From positions 1 to 8,753 of the forward strand of contig JARFQH010000013.1 of NCBI GenBank assembly GCA_029287875.1: 8,753 nucleotides of DNA, written 5' to 3'. A program made the position numbers and the translations under genes. Source of the stretch: Desulfobacteraceae bacterium. Lineage in GTDB: Bacteria > Desulfobacterota > Desulfobacteria > Desulfobacterales > SG8-13. Below are positions 1 through 6,144 of this stretch, in pieces; positions within the stretch are counted from its first letter, which is position 1, and every line of letters begins with the position of its first letter. Below the pieces are notes generated by a model. It ran no database searches. It worked only from the letters and a program-made list of their open reading frames with translations, and was not told the origin of the DNA.

Positions 1-987
1 GTTATACGCCAGCAGTTTGCCCGGATGTTCGGCATGGATTCCCTCGGCAAATTTGCGGGCCTGTTGGAGGTCGGGAGTCGAGGTCTCGCACCAGACCATG
101 TCCGCGTACGGGGCGTAAGCCTGTCCGCGTGCAATGGCGGCTTCCACACCGTTTTTGACGTAGAAAAACCCCTCGGCGGAGCGTGGCTGATCGAGGAGGA
201 ACGACCTGTCCCGCTCGTCGATATCACTGGTTACCAGCCGGGCGGCATCGGCATCGGTGCGGGCAACCAGCACCGTCGGCACACCGCAGATATCCGCCGC
301 CAGCCGCGCGGCGATCAATTTGGCGATGAATTCCTGGGTCGGGACCAGAACCTTGCCGCCGAGGTGGCCGCATTTTTTGGCCGAAGCCAGCTGATCTTCG
401 AAATGGACCCCGGCTGCGCCGGCCGCGATCATCATTTTCATCAGTTCGAAGGCATTCAGGGGTCCGCCGAATCCGGCCTCCGCATCGGCCACGATCGGCG
501 CATACCAGTAAGGTCCTTTTTTGCGGCAGTCGAGTACCTGTATCTGATCGGCCCGACGCAGCGCGTTGTTGATCCGCTGGACCACAGCCGGCACGCTGTT
601 GGAGGGATAGAGGCTCTGATCGGGATACATTTCTCCGGCCAGATTGGCATCGGCCGCCACCTGCCAGCCGCTCAGATAGATCGCCTTTAAACCGGCCTCT
701 ACCTGCTGGACAGCCTGATTTCCGGTCAGCGCTCCGAGGGCGGGGACATACTCTTCGGTGTTCAGAAGGTACCAGAGTGTTTTGGCACCGACTTCGGCAA
801 ACGTGTGGCTGTCGTGCAGTGTTCCGCGCAGCCTCAGCACCTCTTCCGGTTTGTACGGTCGGATGATTCCCTTCCAGCGGGGGTCTTTCTCCCAACTCTC
901 TGCAAGATCGCTCACCTCGTCGGGAAATATTTCGTGGCAGGAAAGCCGATCACATATTTCGGCTGCGGTTTCTTCGACTGTTTTCAT
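1..987 (-). CDS. aceA: Isocitrate lyase, C-terminus cut by window edge
   Basis: Cleaves isocitrate to glyoxylate and succinate, the first step of the glyoxylate bypass, in the cytoplasm. The frame is open for 329 codons from an ATG at 987 to the left edge; family members are about 430 residues, so roughly the last 100 are outside the window. The start is supported by a perfect AGGAGGA on the minus strand at 997-991. Visible hallmarks are SGWQVAADAN (106-115), a metal-binding region around DAEAGFGG (168-175), the catalytic loop KKCGH at 204-208 with Cys206 as the active-site cysteine, LVARTDA near 240-246, and WCETS at 299-303. The break falls at LLAYN, just before the conserved SPSFNW region. 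It is the last of five co-oriented genes and follows aceB after a 251-nt gap that contains a palindromic element. Nothing suggests the gene itself is damaged. Confidence 0.97.
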   Translation of the reverse strand, partial: MKTVEETAAEICDRLSCHEIFPDEVSDLAESWEKDPRWKGIIRPYKPEEVLRLRGTLHDSHTFAEVGAKTLWYLLNTEEYVPALGALTGNQAVQQVEAGLKAIYLSGWQVAADANLAGEMYPDQSLYPSNSVPAVVQRINNALRRADQIQVLDCRKKGPYWYAPIVADAEAGFGGPLNAFELMKMMIAAGAAGVHFEDQLASAKKCGHLGGKVLVPTQEFIAKLIAARLAADICGVPTVLVARTDADAARLVTSDIDERDRSFLLDQPRSAEGFFYVKNGVEAAIARGQAYAPYADMVWCETSTPDLQQARKFAEGIHAEHPGKLLAYN

Positions 988-1101
988 TTTTCCTCCTCAG
1001 ACGCGGTTAAAATATCCATTTGTAAAAAAAACCATGGGCTATGGATGATCTTTTATGGGCTGAAAGCCGTCCCTCTCGCAGCGGCTACTCCCCTTCAACT
1101 A

Positions 1102-1203
1102 TAGGCTTTAAGATAAAGATTTTGGACTGCGTTATCGGTCGTCGGCGTATTACAATACAACCTTCTCCCTCTGGCCTTGCCCAAAACTTTATCTTAAAGC
1201 CTA
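1102..1203. repeat. Long imperfect palindrome (possible MITE- or REP-like element)
   Basis: The outer arms, 1102-1125 and 1181-1203, are complementary over 23 bp with a single extra A at 1119. The arms start TAGGCTTTAAGATAAAG and end with its reverse complement. The exact centre carries a small hairpin tip, GTATT/AATAC, at 1147-1158. Between arms and tip pairing is interrupted in a regular way: G-C pairs at 1145/1161, 1144/1162, 1141/1165, 1138/1168, 1137/1169 and 1131/1175 are separated mostly by two-base pyrimidine-pyrimidine mismatches. The element lies between the aceB stop and the aceA start. There is no T-run after the stem on the minus strand, so it is not a standard intrinsic terminator. 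It could be a non-autonomous mobile element or a dispersed intergenic repeat, or act as an mRNA processing or stability structure. The outer TA at each end could be a target duplication, but this is speculative. Confidence 0.8.
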
Positions 1204-1238
1204 AATAACCCATTGCGATGACCCGTGCATTAAACCGC

Positions 1239-2837
1239 TCAATCGATATAGTCGTAGGCCCTCAGGGTCAGAAATTCTTCCAGCTCGTCGTTGGCGATGA
1301 TCTCATCGAAGAGTCGGGCCGCCAAATCGTATCGGACCGTTTCGAACAGTTTGTCGCCGACTTCGGCCCTGATGTTCGCCATTTCTTCCTTTATGACCCT
1401 GCGGACCATTTCCAGATCGACCTTGCGTCCGTCGCTCAGAACTCCACGCGGGTGATGGGCCCACTGCCAGACCTGGGTGCGGGAAATTTCGGCCGTGGCG
1501 GCGTCCTCCATCAAATTGTAGAGTGGGACACACCCCAACCCACTGAGCCAATTGGCCATGTACTGGATGCCGACGCTCACGTTGGTGCGCAGACCCTCTT
1601 CGGTAATCGTTCCAGAGGGCAGCCGCAAAAGGTCGGCTGCAGTGACGTTCACGTCCTCGCGCAGTTTATCGATCTGATTCGGCGCCGGCATGGCCTTGTC
1701 GAACTCTTCGCGGGCAATCTGCACCAGGCCGGGATGGGCCACCCAGGTGCCGTCGTGGCCGTCGGTGGCCTCGCGGGTTTTGTCCTCGCGGACTCTTTGC
1801 AAGGCGGCCTGGTTTTGAGCCGGGTCATTTTTGATTGGAATCTGGGCGGCCATGCCGCCCATTGCATGAGCCCCACGGCGGTGGCAGGTCTTTATCGCCA
1901 GCAGCGAATAGGCGTGCATGCAGTGCCGCGTCATGGTGATCTGAGCCCGATCCGGAAAGATATATTCCGGGACATTCCGGAAGCGCTTGATAAAGCTGAA
2001 GATGTAATCCCAGCGGCCGCAGTTCAGACCGGCGGCGTGTTCCCGCAGTTCATACAGGATTTCGTCCATTTCGAAGGCCGCCAGGATGGTTTCGATCAGG
2101 ACCGTGGCCTTGATGGTTCCTCTGGGGATATCGAGTTGTTGCTGGGCGTGGATGAAGACATCGTTCCACAGCCGCGCTTCCAGGTGACTCTCCATTTTGG
2201 GCAGGTAGAAATAGGGACCGCTGCCCTTCGACAATTGCGCGCGGGCGTTATGGAAGAAGAAGAGGCCGAAATCGAAGAGACTGCCGGAAACCGGCCGGCC
2301 GTCGACGAGGACGTGTTTTTCCACCAGATGCCAGCCCCGGGGACGCACGATGAGGGTGGCGATGCGATCGGCCAGGCGGTAGGATTTTCCTTCCGGACTC
2401 CGGAACTCGATGGAGCCGGCGACCGCGTCCCTGAGGTTGATCTGCCCCTGGATGGTGCCGTCCCAGGTTGGGGCGTGGGAATCCTCGAAATCGGCCATAT
2501 AAGTCGAGGCCCCGGAGTTGAGGGCGTTGATGACCATTTTGCGGTCGACAGGGCCGGTGATTTCGGTCCGGCGATTTTTCAGATCGTCGGGGACCGGTTC
2601 GATTTTCCAGTCACCTTCGCGAATGGGCCGTGTTTCCGGCAAAAAGTCTGGACGTTTTCCGGCATTGATATCGGCCTGGACCTGTTGGCGACGGTCGAGC
2701 AGTTCTTTACGCCGGGTGTCGAACTTGCGGGCCAGGCCTCCGACAAAGGCCAGAGCCTCCGGAGTGAGAATTTGGGAAAACTCGGCAGACACGGGCCCCG
2801 TGACCTCGATTCCGGCGACGGCGTTTTGTGTGTTCAT
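1239..2837 (-). CDS. aceB: Malate synthase A
   Basis: Condenses glyoxylate with acetyl-CoA to give malate, the second glyoxylate-bypass step. The 532-residue product is essentially the length of E. coli malate synthase A (533). The start ATG is preceded by GGGAGGT at 2848-2842. The family signature REHAAGLNCGRWDYIF (265-280) is complete. Catalytic residues fall one position before their E. coli equivalents: Arg165 in VRPRGWH, Glu249 and Asp277 for Mg2+ binding, and the general base Asp445 in NLMED. DGTWVAHPG (362-370) is also typical. These residues mark it as the A isoform and not the larger G form. It follows aceK after 227 nt and precedes aceA, so both bypass enzymes are co-oriented. I saw no convincing sigma-70 promoter directly upstream, although the aceK-aceB gap contains inverted repeats. 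The long open frame on the opposite strand is a codon-bias shadow. Confidence 0.98.
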   Translation of the reverse strand: MNTQNAVAGIEVTGPVSAEFSQILTPEALAFVGGLARKFDTRRKELLDRRQQVQADINAGKRPDFLPETRPIREGDWKIEPVPDDLKNRRTEITGPVDRKMVINALNSGASTYMADFEDSHAPTWDGTIQGQINLRDAVAGSIEFRSPEGKSYRLADRIATLIVRPRGWHLVEKHVLVDGRPVSGSLFDFGLFFFHNARAQLSKGSGPYFYLPKMESHLEARLWNDVFIHAQQQLDIPRGTIKATVLIETILAAFEMDEILYELREHAAGLNCGRWDYIFSFIKRFRNVPEYIFPDRAQITMTRHCMHAYSLLAIKTCHRRGAHAMGGMAAQIPIKNDPAQNQAALQRVREDKTREATDGHDGTWVAHPGLVQIAREEFDKAMPAPNQIDKLREDVNVTAADLLRLPSGTITEEGLRTNVSVGIQYMANWLSGLGCVPLYNLMEDAATAEISRTQVWQWAHHPRGVLSDGRKVDLEMVRRVIKEEMANIRAEVGDKLFETVRYDLAARLFDEIIANDELEEFLTLRAYDYID

Positions 2838-2883
2838 CTGAACCTCCCATTATTAAAATTTGACTTATCCTTAGGTATTTTTT

Positions 2884-2970
2884 CACCAATGTAAAGACAA
2901 ACTTGAGTGCATGCCGTTCGTCAATTCGGCAATGCCCTGGCGCGGCAGATTGTGCGGTTGCCGATTGGTG
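2884..2970. repeat. Inverted repeats in the aceK-aceB gap (possible mRNA leader fold)
   Basis: Two overlapping inverted repeats occupy this gap. CACCAAT at 2884-2890 is the exact complement of ATTGGTG at 2964-2970. CAATTCGGCAA at 2922-2932 pairs with TTGCCGATTG at 2958-2967 with one bulged base, and inside it TGCC at 2933-2936 can pair with GGCA at 2944-2947. The two long stems share bases 2964-2967, so they compete. In aceB-sense RNA the outer stem is followed by a run of A, not U, so this is not a terminator. It may be an operator region, a leader structure or chance. No known riboswitch was recognised. Confidence 0.35.
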
Positions 2971-3064
2971 GAATATACTCAACTCTAAGAAAACCATTTT
3001 GACGGGCGCCTTGACGCCGATCCGGTCGGAGAACACCCTCCGCTATCGCTTCCCTTTGGAGCAA

Positions 3065-4795
3065 TTACGGCAGGCGATGTTGCGGCAGGTATGGCAGGAC
3101 ACGGATGATTTCTCCACCACGGATGGCCGCTTGGGCCTTTTGCCAGAATTCTACGCCGAAGAGATCGGAATGGTGTTCCGTAAAAACCTGCTGTAAATGA
3201 GGAGCCAGGCCCAGAAAGCGCGGGAACTCTTCGGGGAAGACGTCGTTTTCATCGACAAAAAACCACGGGTCGCTCTCCAGCTCATCTTCAGTGGTGCGCG
3301 GTGGGGGCATTTTTCTGAAATGACAGTCGATCAACGGACACAGTTCATCGTAGTCGTAGAAAACCACCCGCCGGTGGCGCGTCACCCCGAAATTCTTGAG
3401 CAGCATGTCACCCGGGAAAATGTTGCTGACGGCCAGATCTTTAATGGCATTGCCGTAGTCGATGACCGCAGAGGTCGCTGCCGAGGGCTCGGCTTCTGGC
3501 AGGTAAATGTCCAAAGGAGTGACCCGGCGTTCCACGTAGGCATGCCGGAGAATGACCTCGTCCTGAACGACCTCAACCGTTTCGGCAGCTTCCCGCAGCA
3601 GTTCATCGAGCAGTTCGTCAGAAAACCAGCAACGGTCGAACTTCAGGTATTCGAAAGCATGGGCTTCAACCAGTCGACCGGCGCGATCGTGTTTGAACAC
3701 GAGATCGTATTTTTCCACCACAGCGCGCCGCGTGGTGCTTTTCGGATTGCGGAATCGGTCCCGGATCAATTTGATCACCAGATCATCCTGCGCCATATTG
3801 AAGACGATCATGACCATGCCGCGCTGGCCCGGAGAAAATTCGAACTGTTCATTGGTGCACTCAAGGGTGTAACTGACAATGTCGCGGTAAAGTTCGGTTT
3901 TGCCGTGCTTGTTGTAGCCGATCGCGGTGTAGAGCTCGGCTGTGCGCTTTTGCGGGATGATGCTTTTGAGAAAATGCACTAAATGGTAAGGCCGTTCGGT
4001 GCAGACGAGAAAATAGGAGCGCGTGAAGGAGAACAGAATGCTGAGACTGTCTTCGTCCAGAAGCACCGCATCGACAACGATGCCCGCCGGCGGGTGGTGC
4101 AGTGCGATCGCCAGCGGCAGGGTGTCGGATGCCGTGACGATGCGGCCGACAAGATAGGCTTCTTTGTTGCGGAAGAAGATGCTGCCGACCATGTCGATGC
4201 GTTCGACAAGGACATCCGTGCCCCGGGCCGCGAGCAGAGATCGCATGCGGCGTGCGACCGCAGCCGCTTGACCAGCGGGATCCTTGAGCTTCGATCCGAA
4301 ACCGCTGTCTTCCAAGATGGCGCGTATCGACTCGACAGGGTCAGCGTCCGGTGAATAACGTCGGCCCAACTCGGGGATCGACGGCGCAGGCGGAGTGTCG
4401 AAATCGGAATCGACAAATTCGATCCGTGGGTCGACACCGACCGTGGAAAATATGCGTCGGGTAATGGAGTTGAAGAAGGTTTCCGCCAGTTCGCGATCAT
4501 CCTGATGAAAGATACGCCCTGAGTAGACCGCTTTCATGCCGGCCCAAGTCAGTTTGTCTTTGACGCGGTCTCCGAGCAGCCGCCGGATGATGTCCTCAAT
4601 CGCGTCCGCCGTCTGACGGTAAAGATCCAACCGTTTTGTCGCATCGTCTTGGAGTCCATGCCAATCCCGGTTGAGGAACCGCTCCGCGGCGCGCCGGGTG
4701 ATGTCCTTGAATGAGGAATGAAACGCGTTGAACCTTTCGAGGATCGCCTGTGCCCCTAAGTTGGCCAGACGACTGTCGGAGAGAACTTGATTCAT
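3065..4795 (-). CDS. aceK: Isocitrate dehydrogenase kinase/phosphatase
   Basis: Bifunctional enzyme that phosphorylates and dephosphorylates NADP-isocitrate dehydrogenase on serine, switching isocitrate between the TCA cycle and the glyoxylate bypass. With the ATG at 4795 the product has 576 residues, against 578 in E. coli. A TTG at 4813 in the same frame would add six residues and overlap the upstream stop; I prefer the ATG, which aligns with the family N-terminus. The regulatory half is about 1-310 and the kinase-like half follows. Lys342 in VIKLIRDRF is the ATP lysine (E. coli Lys336). FPGDMLLKNFGVTRH (460-474) supplies Asp463 and Asn468, and FYDYDE (479-484) supplies Asp481, matching E. 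coli 457, 462 and 475. Glu377 stands where E. coli has Asp371, a residue tied to phosphatase activity. There is no strong ribosome-binding site, and the FKBP-like stop is 11 nt upstream, so translation may be coupled. Confidence 0.96.
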   Translation of the reverse strand: MNQVLSDSRLANLGAQAILERFNAFHSSFKDITRRAAERFLNRDWHGLQDDATKRLDLYRQTADAIEDIIRRLLGDRVKDKLTWAGMKAVYSGRIFHQDDRELAETFFNSITRRIFSTVGVDPRIEFVDSDFDTPPAPSIPELGRRYSPDADPVESIRAILEDSGFGSKLKDPAGQAAAVARRMRSLLAARGTDVLVERIDMVGSIFFRNKEAYLVGRIVTASDTLPLAIALHHPPAGIVVDAVLLDEDSLSILFSFTRSYFLVCTERPYHLVHFLKSIIPQKRTAELYTAIGYNKHGKTELYRDIVSYTLECTNEQFEFSPGQRGMVMIVFNMAQDDLVIKLIRDRFRNPKSTTRRAVVEKYDLVFKHDRAGRLVEAHAFEYLKFDRCWFSDELLDELLREAAETVEVVQDEVILRHAYVERRVTPLDIYLPEAEPSAATSAVIDYGNAIKDLAVSNIFPGDMLLKNFGVTRHRRVVFYDYDELCPLIDCHFRKMPPPRTTEDELESDPWFFVDENDVFPEEFPRFLGLAPHLQQVFTEHHSDLFGVEFWQKAQAAIRGGEIIRVLPYLPQHRLP

Positions 4796-4806
4796 GCCGT
4801 TTCCCG

Positions 4807-5214
4807 TCAGCAAACGCCGTGTTTACCGCCACACCCGCAATCACATCCACACTCGGCCGCCGCGGCCATTGCACTGATGATTTCGCGACCCTCGGCCGGT
4901 ATGATTTTATCGACGCGCACCCTCAGATGGACTTCGGCCGTGTCATCCGGTTTGGTCGCGAAAGGCGGCTGAAGGTGCCCGAACGTCCGGGCCAGTTCAC
5001 CGGGCCTAATGCTGACCAAGACCACGTCTCCCGTCGATTTATCGGCCAGGGCGTATTCAAAAGGACTCAGGCCGGTGGTTCCCAGGCCGTAGACGAATGT
5101 CATGGATTGCGGCCGGGCAGTGATGTCCATCTTGTTCGCAGAAGTTCCCGCCTCGATCGTGAGGGTAATTTTTTTCAGGTTGCCGACCGTCGGTAATGCC
5201 GCTGTTTTTTGCAT
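4807..5214 (-). CDS. FKBP/SlyD-like protein with Cys-rich metal-binding tail
   Basis: A 135-residue cytoplasmic protein with no signal peptide or membrane segment. Residues 36-68, with FVYGLG (40-45), GLSPFEYAL (48-56) and GDVVLVSI (62-69), resemble the core of FKBP-type peptidyl-prolyl isomerases of the SlyD type, where a hydrophobic segment, a Gly-rich turn and a GD-V strand recur. The insert-in-flap chaperone domain of SlyD is absent and the fold looks short, so isomerase activity is uncertain. The last 15 residues, ECGCDCGCGGKHGVC, hold five Cys and one His and look like a metal-binding tail, as in SlyD, where such a tail binds nickel. The ATG at 5214 is chosen because AGGAGGT lies six bases upstream; an ATG two codons earlier abuts it with no spacing. 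Longer in-frame extension upstream would overlap coaE. It ends 11 nt before aceK and has its own candidate promoter. Confidence 0.6.
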   Translation of the reverse strand: MQKTAALPTVGNLKKITLTIEAGTSANKMDITARPQSMTFVYGLGTTGLSPFEYALADKSTGDVVLVSIRPGELARTFGHLQPPFATKPDDTAEVHLRVRVDKIIPAEGREIISAMAAAAECGCDCGCGGKHGVC

Positions 5215-5221
5215 GTGCATA

Positions 5222-5228
5222 CCTCCTG
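5222..5228 (-). promoter_or_regulatory. Shine-Dalgarno that decides the FKBP-like start
   Basis: The minus strand reads AGGAGGT, then ATG CAC ATG. The first ATG (5220) touches the site with no spacer, while the second (5214) has a six-base spacer. The second is therefore the likely start, although ribosomes could use either. Confidence 0.75.
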
Positions 5229-5259
5229 GATGCGTTGAAATCGTGCCGAAATACGAATA

Positions 5260-5288
5260 AAAATAGGGCGGATACCCTTGTTTGGCAA
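5260..5288 (-). promoter_or_regulatory. Candidate sigma-70 promoter for FKBP-like gene and aceK
   Basis: On the minus strand TTGCCA (5288-5283, five of six matches to TTGACA) is separated by 17 bases from TATTTT (5265-5260, four of six matches to TATAAT). Transcription would begin near 5253 and give a leader of about 40 nt that contains the AGGAGGT site. It could drive the FKBP-like gene and aceK together. The call is made from sequence pattern alone. Confidence 0.45.
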
Positions 5289-5353
5289 CCGTAAAGTTTT
5301 TCTTCGTGGAGCCGGTGGCCCGGATTGCGGCGTCCACCGAACGGTTGGTGCGG

Positions 5354-5965
5354 TTACGAGCGGCAGGACCTTCGCTGAAGATCAGCAAACACTTCAAGTG
5401 CTCGTTTGCGGGTGACGGCCGGGGAGGCGCTGTTGTCGATGACAACCGTAGCGCGCATCTTTTTCTCTTCGATCGGCATTTGTGAACGGATGCGGGACAG
5501 GCCTTCTGCCGCTGTGAGCCGATCTCTGTGCATCAGACGCTTGAGCTGAACGGCCTCTGGAGTATACACCACAATTACTTCATCCAGGTCGCGGTCCATG
5601 CCCGCTTCGATCAGCAGCGGCACATCCAGAATCACGACGGCCTGCGGTTGGATTCTTTCGATTTCTTTGAGCTGCTGCCCGGTTTCCGCAATAACGTGCG
5701 GGTGGACGATTCGATCGAGATGCACCTTCTGACGCGGGTCGTTGAAAATGATCGCACCAAGCTTTTTGCGGTCGATGTCGCCGTCCGGCAACAGGACGTT
5801 CCTGCCGAAATGGGCCACGATCCGACACCAGGCGGGCCGGCCCTTCGCGACCACATCCCGGGCTATTTGGTCCGCATCGATGATCACGGCCCCGGCTTCG
5901 GCGAAAACGGCGGCAACCGTCGATTTCCCGGTCCCGATTCCGCCTGTCAGCCCCGCAACAATCAT
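5354..5965 (-). CDS. coaE: Dephospho-CoA kinase
   Basis: Catalyses the last step of coenzyme A synthesis, ATP-dependent phosphorylation of the 3'-hydroxyl of dephospho-CoA. The 203-residue product is close to E. coli CoaE (206). The P-loop GGIGTGKS is at residues 8-15, followed by IIDAD (28-32), FGRNVLLPDGDIDRKKLG (53-70), VHPHV (87-91), DVPLLIE (114-120) and the C-terminal RIRSQMPIEEKKMRA (158-172), all in the expected CoaE order. The ATG at 5965 is chosen over an upstream in-frame ATG at 6034 because it places the P-loop at the usual distance from the N-terminus and is preceded by GGAGGG (5974-5969). It is divergent from the fumarase gene and is the first gene of the minus-strand block, 139 nt upstream of the FKBP-like gene. 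It links only loosely to the neighbours, through CoA supply for acetyl-CoA metabolism. Confidence 0.96.
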   Translation of the reverse strand: MIVAGLTGGIGTGKSTVAAVFAEAGAVIIDADQIARDVVAKGRPAWCRIVAHFGRNVLLPDGDIDRKKLGAIIFNDPRQKVHLDRIVHPHVIAETGQQLKEIERIQPQAVVILDVPLLIEAGMDRDLDEVIVVYTPEAVQLKRLMHRDRLTAAEGLSRIRSQMPIEEKKMRATVVIDNSASPAVTRKRALEVFADLQRRSCRS

Positions 5966-6015
5966 CGGCCCTCCGAAGTGTGTCGCTCGAAAACCCTTTT
6001 GTATCCGCAAGGCCA

Positions 6016-6044
6016 ATATTAACGATTCGGACAAAAAAGGACAA
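6016..6044 (-). promoter_or_regulatory. Candidate sigma-70 promoter for coaE
   Basis: The minus strand reads TTGTCC (6044-6039, four of six) then, after 17 bases, TAATAT (6021-6016, four of six). Initiation near 6009 would leave a leader of about 44 nt. It lies in the divergent region, back to back with the fumarase promoter. Both hexamers are imperfect. Confidence 0.4.
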
Positions 6045-6070
6045 CCCCTAATTGATCCGTCCGATTATCC

Positions 6071-6101
6071 TTGACAGTGGGCGGGCATGTTTTTAGATAA
6101 T
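6071..6101 (+). promoter_or_regulatory. Candidate sigma-70 promoter for the class I fumarase gene
   Basis: A perfect TTGACA is at 6071-6076. The -10 is either TAGATA at 6094-6099 (17-base spacer, weak match) or GATAAT at 6096-6101 (19-base spacer, five of six matches). ATTATC at 6064-6069 and GATAAT at 6096-6101 are inverted copies that bracket the element, which could mark a regulator site or be chance. Confidence 0.55.
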
Positions 6102-6144
6102 CCGAGCTAAGACATAACGCTCACCGGTCGAAGGAGGATCAACG

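Noticed and set aside
224..895. 223-codon minus-strand frame and plus-strand frames within 25-690
   Set aside because: These are alternative frames of aceA, whose own frame runs open to the window edge with intact isocitrate lyase motifs.
1024..1044. T8 run on the minus strand after a CCAT/ATGG hairpin upstream of aceA, as an intrinsic terminator
   Set aside because: The stem is only four base pairs, too weak for a convincing terminator, and it lies directly upstream of a gene that must be transcribed.
1218..2894. 558-codon open frame on the plus strand opposite aceB
   Set aside because: It is entirely antisense to a complete, motif-rich malate synthase, has low-complexity shadow composition and no recognisable motif. 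It reflects codon bias in a GC-rich gene.
3197..3982. 261-codon plus-strand open frame opposite aceK
   Set aside because: The aceK frame here encodes all the family's catalytic motifs, and the plus-strand product resembles nothing and has no ribosome-binding site.
5314..5342. CGGTGG/CCACCG hairpin downstream of coaE as terminator
   Set aside because: On the coaE-sense strand it is followed by purine-rich sequence and no U-run.
5215..5445. 77-residue N-terminal extension of the FKBP-like protein
   Set aside because: It would overlap the 3' end of coaE, has no FKBP-like sequence, and the strong ribosome-binding site lies at 5222-5228.
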